From NCBI GenBank assembly GCA_947450165.1, contig CANFUJ010000010.1:1-32161 (forward strand): DNA of 32,161 nt, read 5' to 3'. Below, one piece after another: positions 15,871-24,641 of the stretch; the stretch's first letter is position 1, and each line of letters opens with the position of its first letter. The notes beneath the pieces are model-generated. The model ran no database searches. It was not told the DNA's origin and saw only the letters and a program-made list of their open reading frames with translations. The DNA comes from Chitinophagaceae bacterium (GTDB lineage: Bacteria; Bacteroidota; Bacteroidia; Chitinophagales; Chitinophagaceae). The translations under genes and the position numbers were made by a program.

Positions 15871-16021
15871 GCAAAGGGAATTGAAACACGAAGATGAAAT
15901 GCTTGCAGCATTTTTTTGACTCGAAGACGCGAAGGGGTTGAAACACGAAAGCACCAAGACACGATGTCACGAAGTTTTTTTATTTCACGCAAAGCTCGCA
16001 AAGGAGCAAAGACGCAAAGAA
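15871..16021 (+). repeat. 8-bp phased repeat array (CACRAAGA family), right copy
   Basis: Units in exact 8-bp register start at 15920, 15928, 15936, 15944, 15952, 15960 and 15968 (CTCGAAGA, CGCGAAGG, GGTTGAAA, CACGAAAG, CACCAAGA, CACGATGT, CACGAAGT). Others lie at 15871-15894. A GCAAAG-type run starts at 15989, 15998, 16006 and 16014. The array is inverted relative to the left copy at 14400-14476. Confidence 0.8.
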
Positions 16022-16027
16022 TAGATA

Positions 16028-16113
16028 CTTCCAACCTTTTGAACGCATTGAACATCACAAACCTCTCAAACATCACAAACCTCTTAAATCTCCTTAACCT
16101 CCCTAACCTCTCT
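16028..16113 (-). repeat. 9-bp phased repeat array running into the rlmL-like gene
   Basis: On the plus strand AAC cores start at 16033, 16042, 16051, 16060, 16069, 16078, 16096 and 16105, with AAT at 16087: nine units in exact 9-bp register. The stretch 16028-16053 is the perfect inverted copy of 14098-14123. The array crosses the stop codon of the methylase gene and encodes its last residues. Confidence 0.85.
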
Positions 16114-17265
16114 CGTCCCCGCATACAACTCATACTCAAATAATCGGCAATCTATTTTTCCGGTGTAAAACTCAATTCTTCTTTTTGGTTTTAATCCAAT
16201 TTTTTTGGCCAATTCTAAATTGCCGGTGAAAATACAACCCCAATATCCTTTACATTTTTGTTTTAAAAAATCGCCCATTCTTGAATAGGTTTCTTCCAAT
16301 TCAATTTCATCTCCCAAACGATCACCATATTCTGGATTGAAGTAAATAACCCCTGCTTCGTTTTCAGGAATAGTTGTAGATGCAAAATCACAAAGCTCAA
16401 ATGTGATTATATCTTCAACACCTGCAATGCCCGCGTTTACTTTCGAAATATTTACGGCATCTTCACTAATGTCTGAAGCGATGATTTTAACCGAACAATT
16501 TTCAATAACTGCAGTTTCAATTTCTTTGTAAAAATTCAAATAGAATGATTCATCATACCCACATAGATGCATAAACGAATAGTTACTTCTATACAAACCT
16601 GGCTTACGATTGCTGGCCAATAAAGCAGCTTCAATGGCAAGTGTACCAGAACCACACATTGGATTTATAAACGCAGATTTCCGATCCCATTTTAATGCCA
16701 ACAAATTGGCTGCTGCCAAAGATTCAAGCATTGGCGCTTTTCCTGGAATTTTTCTATATCCATGCTTCGACAATGTTTCTCCACTAGTATCTAAAAATAA
16801 TTCTGCAATAGTTTCTTTCCAATATAAATGAACCACTACCCCATTTAGCTCAGGACCTGAATTTGGACGCACACCCGTTTTTTCTCTGAACCTATCTGCT
16901 ATGGCATCTTTAACCTTAACATTGGCAAATAAATTATTGGTGATTGTTTCATTGGTTACATTACTCGTGATTGAGAAGTTTTCTTCCGCTGGAATTATTT
17001 TTTCCCATTCAACTTTTACAAGCGCATTGTATAAATCAGATGCATTATGCGCAGTAAATTCTTTAATAGAAAACAACACCTGGCTCGCACAACGTAAATT
17101 TAAATTCAACCGAATACAATCCTGCATCGTTCCAAATAACTCCACACCTGTTTTGAAAATTCTAACTGGAACAAATCCGAGTTCAGAAATTTCTTGTTGT
17201 AAATAATTTGATAACCGATTGCTACAGGTAACAATGATGCGGCTTTGCAAAGAAAATAAATTCAT
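16084..17265 (-). CDS. rlmL: THUMP-domain class I SAM-dependent RNA methyltransferase, RlmL-like
   Basis: A 393-residue cytoplasmic enzyme matching the N-terminal methylase half of E. coli RlmKL, which makes m2G2445 in 23S rRNA. A THUMP/ferredoxin-like RNA-binding region covers residues about 1-160. The Rossmann methylase follows, with NPMCGSGTLAIEAA (201-214), the acidic IIASDISEDA (261-270) and the catalytic FNPEYGDRLG (309-318; NPPY in E. coli). I chose ATG 17265 rather than the ORF start at 17313 because the family begins near this point and the longer form overlaps rfbD. The last residues, REVREVKEI, come from the 9-bp repeat array: each unit encodes three residues. It is the last gene of the polysaccharide operon, 26 nt after rfbD, though functionally unrelated. 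Confidence 0.88.
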   Translation of the reverse strand: MNLFSLQSRIIVTCSNRLSNYLQQEISELGFVPVRIFKTGVELFGTMQDCIRLNLNLRCASQVLFSIKEFTAHNASDLYNALVKVEWEKIIPAEENFSITSNVTNETITNNLFANVKVKDAIADRFREKTGVRPNSGPELNGVVVHLYWKETIAELFLDTSGETLSKHGYRKIPGKAPMLESLAAANLLALKWDRKSAFINPMCGSGTLAIEAALLASNRKPGLYRSNYSFMHLCGYDESFYLNFYKEIETAVIENCSVKIIASDISEDAVNISKVNAGIAGVEDIITFELCDFASTTIPENEAGVIYFNPEYGDRLGDEIELEETYSRMGDFLKQKCKGYWGCIFTGNLELAKKIGLKPKRRIEFYTGKIDCRLFEYELYAGTREVREVKEI

Positions 17266-17291
17266 GAATTGAGTATGAGGATAATAAATAC

Positions 17292-18149
17292 TTACCGTAA
17301 AAGCTCCATACATTTCTGTAAACTATCTTTCCAGTAAGGAATCTGTATATTAAAGGTATGTTCAATTTTATTGGTATTTAAAATTGAATAATTGGGACGC
17401 TTTGCAGGAACAGGATATTCACTAGATGCTATGGGATTTACTGTGCAATTGTACCCACCAATTTCTTTGATAGCCGTTGCAAAATCATACCAAGATATTA
17501 TGCCTTGATTGGCAAAATGATACATGCCTGGCACAAATTCTTTTTCAGAAAAAATGATTTGAAATATTGCTGATGCCAAATCTGCTGCATAAGTTGGTTT
17601 ACCTATTTGATCAGAAACTACATTTAGCGATTCGCGTTCCTGCATCAATTTCATCATTGTTTTTACAAAATTCTTTCCATGATAGCTATATACCCATGAT
17701 GTACGAATAACAATGGTTTCTGGGTTTAATGACAAAGCCAATTTTTCGCCTTCTAATTTTGTGGCACCATATACATTTATTGGAGCAGTAGCATCATCTA
17801 CATCATAGCCGATTTCATTTGTACCGTCAAATACATAATCCGTTGAAATGTGAATTAGCTTACAATTATTTTTATGACAAGCATCTGCTAAATATCCAAC
17901 GGCAGTAGCATTTATTAAATGAGCCAATTCTGTTTCTGTTTCGGCTAAATCTACAGCTGTATATGCGGCAGCATTTATGCAATAATCAAATTTATTTTTA
18001 GAAAATATTTCTGCAACCGCATTACTATCTGTAATGGATAACTCTGCCACATCTGTAAATACAAATTCAGCATTGGCAATGCTTTCAGCTAAAGTTCTAC
18101 ATTCGTTTCCCAATTGACCATTAGCTCCAGTTACAAGAATTTTTTTCAT
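17292..18149 (-). CDS. rfbD: dTDP-4-dehydrorhamnose reductase
   Basis: A 285-residue SDR enzyme that makes the last step to dTDP-L-rhamnose. The NADPH-binding GANGQLG is at residues 8-14; the catalytic segment STDYVFDG (102-109) and the YGATK pair (Tyr127, Lys131) are intact. It follows rfbC by 14 nt. The earlier pathway genes (rfbA, rfbB) are not in the window, so they must be elsewhere or the operon relies on another locus. Confidence 0.95.
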   Translation of the reverse strand: MKKILVTGANGQLGNECRTLAESIANAEFVFTDVAELSITDSNAVAEIFSKNKFDYCINAAAYTAVDLAETETELAHLINATAVGYLADACHKNNCKLIHISTDYVFDGTNEIGYDVDDATAPINVYGATKLEGEKLALSLNPETIVIRTSWVYSYHGKNFVKTMMKLMQERESLNVVSDQIGKPTYAADLASAIFQIIFSEKEFVPGMYHFANQGIISWYDFATAIKEIGGYNCTVNPIASSEYPVPAKRPNYSILNTNKIEHTFNIQIPYWKDSLQKCMELLR

Positions 18150-18163
18150 TTTTTAATGTTGAA

Positions 18164-18724
18164 TTATGGATTAAAAACAAAGTTGTTTTTACAGTTTGCA
18201 AACGTAGGATGTAATTTATCTTTATCTGAAATGATTTGTTTATCCGCTGGGATTTTCCAATCTATATTTAAAGCAGGGTCATAAAATTGAATGCCTGCTT
18301 CTAATTCTTTGCTATAAAAATCATCGCACTTATAAAACACTTCTGCAGTTTCGCTTAATACAGAATAGCCATGCGCAAATCCTTGTGGGATGTACAATTG
18401 CCTTTTATTTTCCGCAGACAATTCGATAGAAAAATGCTTTCCGTAAGTTGGCGAACCAACACGCAAATCTAGTACTGCATCTAAAATTGTACCACTTAAA
18501 GCCCTAATAAATTTTGTTTGTGCATGCGGATTCAATTGATAATGCATGCCACGAATTACACCATACACCGACTTCGCCTGATTGTCTTGTAAGAAATTCG
18601 TTGTCAACCCATTATCTGCACAAGTTTTTTGATTATAACTTTCAAAAAAATATCCACGTGCATCTTCAAATACATTGGGTTCAAAAATTAATAATCCGGG
18701 AAATTCGGTTTTAATAAAAGGCAT
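18164..18724 (-). CDS. rfbC: dTDP-4-dehydrorhamnose 3,5-epimerase
   Basis: A 186-residue cupin-type epimerase acting on dTDP-4-keto-6-deoxyglucose before RfbD. RGMHYQ carries the catalytic base His61, and IPQGFAHGYSVLSE is the conserved active-site strand. YFFESYN and the C-terminal YDPALNIDW segment are also typical. Length is normal for the family. It sits 16 nt after the epimerase gene and 14 nt before rfbD in the nucleotide-sugar operon. Confidence 0.96.
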   Translation of the reverse strand: MPFIKTEFPGLLIFEPNVFEDARGYFFESYNQKTCADNGLTTNFLQDNQAKSVYGVIRGMHYQLNPHAQTKFIRALSGTILDAVLDLRVGSPTYGKHFSIELSAENKRQLYIPQGFAHGYSVLSETAEVFYKCDDFYSKELEAGIQFYDPALNIDWKIPADKQIISDKDKLHPTFANCKNNFVFNP

Positions 18725-18740
18725 AAACCTGCTTTTTTAT

Positions 18741-19730
18741 TTATGAATATAGTTGCTTGAAAAATTCAATCGTTTCTATTAATCCTGCTTCAAATTTTTT
18801 CACGGGCTGATATGCTAAAAGTTGATTTGCCAATGAAATATCTGCTAAAGAATTTCTGATGTCACCTGCTCGTGGCTCACGGTGTGTAGGTTTGAATGAA
18901 CTGTTTAATTGATTGGCACATGCATTGTACAAATGATTTACCGAATAATATTCGCCTACAGCTACATTATATACTTTGTTGAACGCTTCTTCATTATTGG
19001 TAAGCATACCTTTCACATTGATTTGTACAGCATTATCAACAAAAGTGAAATCGCGTGTTTGCTCTCCATCACCATTTATATACACAGGCGTTTCTTTCAT
19101 AATTCCTTTTACAAACAATGGAATTACTGCTGCATAAGGCCCATCAGGATCCTGACGTGGACCAAAAATATTGAAGTATCTAAACCCCATTAATTTCAAC
19201 CCATAAACATCTGCAAAAACCTGCGCATAAAGCTCATTTGTTTTTTTTGTGGCTGCATAAGGCGATAAACAATTTCCAATTCTATGCTCCACTTTAGGCA
19301 AGGTGGGTTCATCTCCATATACCGATGACGATGATGCATAAACGAAGGTTTTAACTTTACAATCTACAGCCGCTTTTAGCATGTTTACAAAACCGCCAAC
19401 ATTTACCTCGTTAAAATAAACAGGCTCTTTTATTGACCTAGGCACCGAGCCCAACGCAGCTTGATGACTGATATAACCAATTCCCTCACAAGCTTTTACA
19501 CAAGTTTCATAATCTCTAATGTCGCCTTGTAAAAATTCGAAAGCAGGATATGCACGTAATATGTCGAGATTTTTTTCAAAACCATTCACCATATTATCCA
19601 ACACCCTTACTTTTTTTGCGCCATTTTTCAAAAGATATTCAGCAATATGCGAACCGATAAAACCCGCACCACCAGTGACTAAAAAACAATCGTTGCCTAT
19701 ATCTTTTTCGTGAAATTTATGCGTACTCAT
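18741..19730 (-). CDS. UDP-N-acetylhexosamine/uronate C4-epimerase, WbpP/TviC-like
   Basis: A 329-residue extended SDR epimerase. GGAGFIGS (20-27) binds NAD, SSSS (133-136) with Tyr158 and Lys162 form the catalytic set. HQAALGSVPRSI and GFRYFNIFGPRQDPDGPYAAVIP are hallmarks of the WbpP/TviC group, which interconverts UDP-GlcNAc and UDP-GalNAc or their uronic acids. The preceding gene encodes the matching C6 dehydrogenase, so the pair probably makes UDP-GalNAcA, as for Vi antigen or Pseudomonas O6 precursors. Direction and exact substrate are inferred. Confidence 0.88.
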   Translation of the reverse strand: MSTHKFHEKDIGNDCFLVTGGAGFIGSHIAEYLLKNGAKKVRVLDNMVNGFEKNLDILRAYPAFEFLQGDIRDYETCVKACEGIGYISHQAALGSVPRSIKEPVYFNEVNVGGFVNMLKAAVDCKVKTFVYASSSSVYGDEPTLPKVEHRIGNCLSPYAATKKTNELYAQVFADVYGLKLMGFRYFNIFGPRQDPDGPYAAVIPLFVKGIMKETPVYINGDGEQTRDFTFVDNAVQINVKGMLTNNEEAFNKVYNVAVGEYYSVNHLYNACANQLNSSFKPTHREPRAGDIRNSLADISLANQLLAYQPVKKFEAGLIETIEFFKQLYS

Positions 19731-19753
19731 TTTTTATAATTGGGATTAAAAAA

Positions 19754-21043
19754 TTATAAACTCCAGTATTTTCTTTGAGTCAATTTGCCGCGATAAATTC
19801 CTTTAAGGTCGGCTACGATTCCATGTGGCTTTGTAATTGAAGCAAAATAAGCATCGTCTAAAGTTTTATAATCATTATGCGGAACAGTTACTATTACTGC
19901 ATCGTAGTCTTTAGATAATTCTTTTGTTAAACCAAACCCATACTCATGAATTAATTCATCGCTATCTGCATAAGGATCAGCAACATCTACATTAATGGAA
20001 AATGCTTGCAATTCTTTTACCACATCTGCCACTTTACTGTTTCTGATGTCACTAACATTCTCTTTAAACGTTGCACCCATCACCAACACTTTACTATCTT
20101 TTACATTTCCATTGCTTTGAATAATAGATTGCAATACTTTTTTCGCTACATAACCCGCCATCCCATCATTAATAGACCTTCCTGCCAAAATCACTTGGCT
20201 ATCATAACCCAATTGCTGTGATTTATATGTGAGATAGTAAGGATCAACGCCGATACAATGTCCACCTACTAAACCAGGTTGAAACCTCAAGAAATTCCAT
20301 TTTGTACCCGCAGCTTCAAGTACCTCAAATGTATTGATGTTCATTTTGTCAAAAATGATTGACAACTCATTCATCAACGCTATGTTCAAATCACGTTGGG
20401 TATTTTCAATAATTTTTGCAGCTTCTGCTACTTTTATAGATGATGCTTTATGCACGCCTGCTTTAACGACAAGCTCATACACTTTTGCAATTACTTCCAA
20501 ACTTTCTGCACAACATCCACTAACTACTTTTACAATAGTGGTAATGGTATGTTCTTTATCTCCTGGATTTATTCTTTCTGGCGAGTATCCAATTTTGTAA
20601 TCTTCCACCATTTTCAATCCAGATAAATTTTCAATGATCGGCACGCAATCTTCTTCGGTACAACCTGGATAAACAGTGCTTTCATAAACGACGTAATCCC
20701 CTTTTTTAATCACCTTACCAATGGTTTCACTTGCACGTTGTACTGGAATTAAATCTGGAACATTATGTTCATCTACTGGTGTAGGAACAGCTACAATGAA
20801 AAAATTTGCTTTGCGTAAAACATCTAAATCATTGGTAAATTCAATATCGCAATTTTCAAATGCAGATGATTCCAACTCTTGACTAGGGTCAATGCCATTG
20901 CGCATCATTTTTACACGTTGTGCGTTTATATCAAAGCCAATTACTTTTATTTTTTTTGCAAACTCAAGCGCAATAGGCAACCCAACATAACCCAATCCAA
21001 TTACGGCAAGTGTTTTTTTCTTTTCAACTAAATCTTGGTACAT
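19754..21043 (-). CDS. UDP-N-acetylhexosamine C6 dehydrogenase, WbpO/TviB-like
   Basis: A 429-residue nucleotide-sugar dehydrogenase. The NAD-binding GLGYVGLP is at residues 16-23; YSPERINPGD (153-162) and the catalytic Cys263 in GGHCIGVDPYY mark the UDP-GlcNAc/ManNAc dehydrogenase branch, unlike the UDP-glucose dehydrogenase two genes upstream (GGSCFPKD). The third domain carries GATFKENVSDIRNSK. It is coupled to the WbpP/TviC-like epimerase 23 nt downstream, so oxidation of UDP-GlcNAc or UDP-GalNAc to the uronic acid is the best call. Confidence 0.9.
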   Translation of the reverse strand: MYQDLVEKKKTLAVIGLGYVGLPIALEFAKKIKVIGFDINAQRVKMMRNGIDPSQELESSAFENCDIEFTNDLDVLRKANFFIVAVPTPVDEHNVPDLIPVQRASETIGKVIKKGDYVVYESTVYPGCTEEDCVPIIENLSGLKMVEDYKIGYSPERINPGDKEHTITTIVKVVSGCCAESLEVIAKVYELVVKAGVHKASSIKVAEAAKIIENTQRDLNIALMNELSIIFDKMNINTFEVLEAAGTKWNFLRFQPGLVGGHCIGVDPYYLTYKSQQLGYDSQVILAGRSINDGMAGYVAKKVLQSIIQSNGNVKDSKVLVMGATFKENVSDIRNSKVADVVKELQAFSINVDVADPYADSDELIHEYGFGLTKELSKDYDAVIVTVPHNDYKTLDDAYFASITKPHGIVADLKGIYRGKLTQRKYWSL

Positions 21044-21057
21044 CTAAAATGTTGATT

Positions 21058-22044
21058 TTAATTTTTTTGACTATTGAATTCCAATGGCTGTTTATTTAAT
21101 TCTTCCACTGATAGCCCTTTGAAATATTCGTATGTTATTTTTAACCCTTCTGCTCTATTTATTTTAGGCTCCCATCCCAATATCTCCTTTGCTTTTGTAA
21201 TATCCGGTCTTCTTTGTTTTGGATCATCTGCAGGAAGTGGTTTGTACACAATTTTTTGTTTTGAATCTGTCAATTTTAAAATCTCTTCCGCAAAATCTTT
21301 TAATGATATTTCATCTGGATTTCCAATATTAACTGGTGATGCATAATCACTTAACAACAAACGATAGATCCCTTCCACCAAATCATCCACATAACAAAAA
21401 CTTCTTGTTTGACTACCATCTCCAAAAACTGTTAAGTCCTCACCTCTCAAAGCCTGTCCAATAAATGCAGGCAATGCTCTTCCATCATTTAGCCGCATTC
21501 TTGGACCATATGTATTGAATATTCTTATGATTCTGGTTTCTACATTATGGAATGTATGATAGGCCATGGTCATCGCTTCTTGAAAACGTTTTGCTTCGTC
21601 GTAAACACCTCTTGGACCAACTGGATTTACATTTCCCCAATATTCTTCCGTTTGAGGATGTACTAACGGGTCACCATAAACTTCGCTTGTACTAGCTACT
21701 AAAATTCTTGCTCCTTTTGCCAAAGCCAATCCCAAACAATTGTGTGTACCCAAAGAGCCAACCTTTAAAGTTTGAATAGGAATTTTTAAGTAATCAATCG
21801 GACTTGCTGGAGACGCGAAATGCAAGATATAATCAAGCTTTCCGGGTACATGGATAAACTTAGAAACATCATGATGATAAAATTCAAATTCTGGTAATTT
21901 GAAAAGATGTTCGATGTTTTTTATGTTTCCCGTAATTAAATTGTCCATCCCAATAACATGATTACCTTCACGAATAAAGCGATCGCATAAATGAGATCCT
22001 AAAAATCCGGCAGCACCTGTTATTAATATTCTTTTTTTATTCAC
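21058..22044 (-). CDS. uxs: UDP-glucuronate decarboxylase (UDP-xylose synthase)
   Basis: About 328 residues; it converts UDP-glucuronate to UDP-xylose. [10 protein letters not shown] is at the N-terminus. [35 protein letters not shown] (catalytic Tyr and Lys) and [10 protein letters not shown] identify the UXS family rather than a generic epimerase. No ATG precedes the NAD motif in frame. I chose GTG at 22044 ([10 protein letters not shown]), which matches the family N-terminus; a TTG at 22068 would add eight residues and leave only a 2-nt gap to the upstream gene. UDP-glucose dehydrogenase, which supplies the substrate, is directly upstream. Confidence 0.93.
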   Translation of the reverse strand: MNKKRILITGAAGFLGSHLCDRFIREGNHVIGMDNLITGNIKNIEHLFKLPEFEFYHHDVSKFIHVPGKLDYILHFASPASPIDYLKIPIQTLKVGSLGTHNCLGLALAKGARILVASTSEVYGDPLVHPQTEEYWGNVNPVGPRGVYDEAKRFQEAMTMAYHTFHNVETRIIRIFNTYGPRMRLNDGRALPAFIGQALRGEDLTVFGDGSQTRSFCYVDDLVEGIYRLLLSDYASPVNIGNPDEISLKDFAEEILKLTDSKQKIVYKPLPADDPKQRRPDITKAKEILGWEPKINRAEGLKITYEYFKGLSVEELNKQPLEFNSQKN

Positions 22045-22070
22045 AACTAATGATTTTATTAATTTCAATA

Positions 22071-23402
22071 TTATGGATGAATAGGACTTCTACCTACGCT
22101 TTCGTAATGAAAACCGAGTGATTGCATAGCTTCTAAATCAAATAAATTCCTTCCATCAAAAATTGCTTTTTGTTTCAACGATTTTTCGATTCTTTCAAAA
22201 TCAGGCGTTCTAAATTCGTTCCATTCAGTAGCAATAATTAACGCATCTGCGTTTTCTAACGCTTCGTATTGACCTTCAGTAAACTTAATTTTATCTCCAA
22301 GTACTTGTTTAGAATTGGCCATTGCTTCTGGATCAAAAGCCGAAACAGTAGCACCCATTTCAATTAACGCATCAATCATATAAAAAGCGGGTGCTTCCCT
22401 GATATCATCCGTATTTGGTTTGAAGGAAAGTCCCCAGATGGCAAAATGTTTGCCATTCAAATCATTGTTGAAATAGGTTTTAATCTTTGGAATCAAATGT
22501 AGTTTTTGCAATTCATTTACTTCCATTACCGATTTCAAAATTTTAAAATCGTAGTTTACTTCGCTAGAGGATTTTGCTAAGGCTTTCACATCTTTTGGAA
22601 AGCAACTTCCACCATATCCAATACCTGGAAATAAAAAACGTTTGCCAATTCTTTCATCGCTTCCAATTCCTTTTCTCACCATATCCACATCTGCACCCAA
22701 CCTTTCACAAAGCTGTGCAATTTCATTCATGAAAGTAATTTTAACGGCAAGAAATGCATTAGCAGCATATTTGGTTAATTCAGCAGAATGTTCATCCATG
22801 AAAATGATTGGATTCCCTTGACGCACGAATGGCGCATAAAGTTCGTTCATGATTTTAATCGCTTTATCAGAAGTTGTTCCAATAACAACCCGATCTGGTT
22901 TCATAAAATCTTCAACGGCAACGCCTTCGCGTAAAAATTCTGGATTGCTTACTACATCAAAAGCATGGGCAATATCTGATCCTGCTGATAACAGAATAGC
23001 TTGCTTTACTTTTTCAGAAGTTCCAACTGGAACCGTGCTCTTATCAATAATCACTTTGTAACCATCTGGTTTCAACAACTTGCCCAATACTTCGGCAACA
23101 TTCAAAATGTAAGACAAATCAGCACTTCCATCTTCTCCAGGTGGTGTTGGCAATGCCAAGAAAATCACCTGTGCATTTTCAATAGCTTCTTCAATTGAAG
23201 TAGTAAAATGCAATCTACCTTCTTTTTGATTGCGTAAAAAAATCTTCTCTAATCCTGGTTCAAATATGGTGATTTGTCCGTTAGATAATTTATTCACTTT
23301 GTTGATGTCAATATCCACGCATATTACATCGTTTCCAGTTTCTGCAAAACAGGTTCCTGTTACCAACCCTACATAACCTGTACCAATTACGGCTAATTTC
23401 AT
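22071..23402 (-). CDS. ugd: UDP-glucose 6-dehydrogenase
   Basis: A 443-residue NAD-dependent enzyme oxidising UDP-glucose to UDP-glucuronate. [10 protein letters not shown] is at residues 7-16, FEPGL at 47-51, SNPEFLREG (152-160) is in the substrate site, and the catalytic Cys267 lies in [10 protein letters not shown]. The C-terminal domain has [16 protein letters not shown]. Length is normal. It sits 3 nt after the aminotransferase gene and feeds the decarboxylase downstream. Confidence 0.96.
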   Translation of the reverse strand: MKLAVIGTGYVGLVTGTCFAETGNDVICVDIDINKVNKLSNGQITIFEPGLEKIFLRNQKEGRLHFTTSIEEAIENAQVIFLALPTPPGEDGSADLSYILNVAEVLGKLLKPDGYKVIIDKSTVPVGTSEKVKQAILLSAGSDIAHAFDVVSNPEFLREGVAVEDFMKPDRVVIGTTSDKAIKIMNELYAPFVRQGNPIIFMDEHSAELTKYAANAFLAVKITFMNEIAQLCERLGADVDMVRKGIGSDERIGKRFLFPGIGYGGSCFPKDVKALAKSSSEVNYDFKILKSVMEVNELQKLHLIPKIKTYFNNDLNGKHFAIWGLSFKPNTDDIREAPAFYMIDALIEMGATVSAFDPEAMANSKQVLGDKIKFTEGQYEALENADALIIATEWNEFRTPDFERIEKSLKQKAIFDGRNLFDLEAMQSLGFHYESVGRSPIHP

Positions 23403-23405
23403 GAT

Positions 23406-24536
23406 TTAGTTTTTTAAAAATATTTTAATTTCGTTTACAATTAGTTGCTGTTGAATTTCATCCAATTCGGTATGAATCGGTAAAGAAATTACACGTTCTG
23501 TAAGCCAATCTGTAATGGGCAATTGAAATTCATTCCCACCAAATGCCTCAAACATTTTTTGACGATGAGCAGGTACTGGATAATAAATCATAGACGGAAT
23601 TCCTTTGTCTGCAAGATGTTGATGCAATGCATCTCTATTAGCATCGTGCAAGATTAAAGTGTACTGATGAAATACGTGATTATTATTTGATGCACGAAAA
23701 GGGATTTCAACATTTGGATGATTCTTAAATTGTTCATCGTAAAAATCGGCTGCCTTTCTTCTAGCATCTATGTATTCGTTGAGGTGTTCTAATTTAATAT
23801 CTAAAATAGCGGCTTGCATCGCATCTAATCTAGAATTACAACCAATTACATCATGATAATACCTTTTACTTTGTCCATGAGATGCAATCATACGCATCAT
23901 ATCTGCTAAAGCATCATCTTCTGTAAACATTGCACCGCCATCGCCAAATGCACCTAAATTTTTAGACGGATAAAAAGAGGTACAACCAATATGCCCCATC
24001 GTTCCTGTTTTCTTTACCGTTCCATCAGAAAATGTGTAGTCATTTCCAATACCTTGCGCATTATCTTCAATTACAAATAAATTATGCTTTTTAGCAATTT
24101 GGAGTATGGGCTCCATATCTGCTGCGTGTCCATATAAATGAACGGGTACTATGGCTTTAGTTTTTGGTGTAATGGCTTTTTCAATTTCATTGGCATCGAT
24201 GCAAAAAGTACGTTTATCTACTTCAACAAAAATGGGCTTAATGCCCAACAATGCCGCTACTTCCACTGTTGCGATGTATGTAAATGAAGGTGTAATCACC
24301 TCATCTCCTGCTTTTAAACCCAAGGCCATCATGGCAATTTGAAGTGCATCAGTACCATTTGCACTTGGGATTACATGCTTGCTTCCGTGATACTTTGCTA
24401 AATTGTTCGTGAAATCATTTACCACTTTACCGCCAATGAATTGCGAACTTTCCATTACCGACAAAACAGCCGCATCAACCCTCTCTTTTATCTTAAGGTA
24501 TTGATTTTTAGTATCCACCATTTGAATTGGCCTCAT
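23406..24536 (-). CDS. DegT/DnrJ/EryC1/StrS-family sugar aminotransferase
   Basis: A 376-residue PLP-dependent enzyme that aminates keto nucleotide sugars. SANGTDALQIA (58-68), TPSFTYIAT (82-90), IEDNAQ (156-161) and the PLP lysine Lys192 in FYPSKNLGAFGDGG are clear. The overall pattern is close to WbpE-type enzymes that aminate UDP-3-keto-GlcNAcA, but the other wbp pathway genes are absent here, so the substrate is open. It is the first gene of the operon, with a well-formed promoter about 24 nt upstream. Confidence 0.92.
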   Translation of the reverse strand: MRPIQMVDTKNQYLKIKERVDAAVLSVMESSQFIGGKVVNDFTNNLAKYHGSKHVIPSANGTDALQIAMMALGLKAGDEVITPSFTYIATVEVAALLGIKPIFVEVDKRTFCIDANEIEKAITPKTKAIVPVHLYGHAADMEPILQIAKKHNLFVIEDNAQGIGNDYTFSDGTVKKTGTMGHIGCTSFYPSKNLGAFGDGGAMFTEDDALADMMRMIASHGQSKRYYHDVIGCNSRLDAMQAAILDIKLEHLNEYIDARRKAADFYDEQFKNHPNVEIPFRASNNNHVFHQYTLILHDANRDALHQHLADKGIPSMIYYPVPAHRQKMFEAFGGNEFQLPITDWLTERVISLPIHTELDEIQQQLIVNEIKIFLKN

Positions 24537-24559
24537 AATTCATGTATTTTTTAGACGGG

Positions 24560-24589
24560 CAAAGATATGATTTTGAGTTTCAATTCCAA
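24560..24589 (-). promoter_or_regulatory. Promoter of the nucleotide-sugar operon
   Basis: On the minus strand TTG (24587-24589), exactly 19 bp, then TATCTTTG (24560-24567): a full Bacteroidota consensus. The -7 box ends 23 nt before the aminotransferase ATG. It is back-to-back with the waaA promoter, with 15 bp between the two -33 boxes. Confidence 0.75.
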
Positions 24590-24604
24590 TCATTACGTAA
24601 CGAA

Positions 24605-24635
24605 TTGATAATACAAGATTATGGCTGTATTTTTG
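24605..24635 (+). promoter_or_regulatory. Promoter of waaA
   Basis: TTG at 24605-24607, a 20-bp spacer, TATTTTTG at 24628-24635. The box overlaps the in-frame ATG at 24621, which argues for ATG 24642 as the start and a nearly leaderless mRNA. Confidence 0.5.
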
Positions 24636-24641
24636 ATAAAA

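Noticed and set aside
15807-16143. Open frames on both strands, one reading NLLNALNITNLSNITNLL-like triplets and one RFKRFVMFERFVMF-like triplets
   Set aside because: These are the 9-bp and 8-bp repeats translated in open frames. They lack any promoter, overlap the true gene ends and have no protein-like features beyond the repeat.
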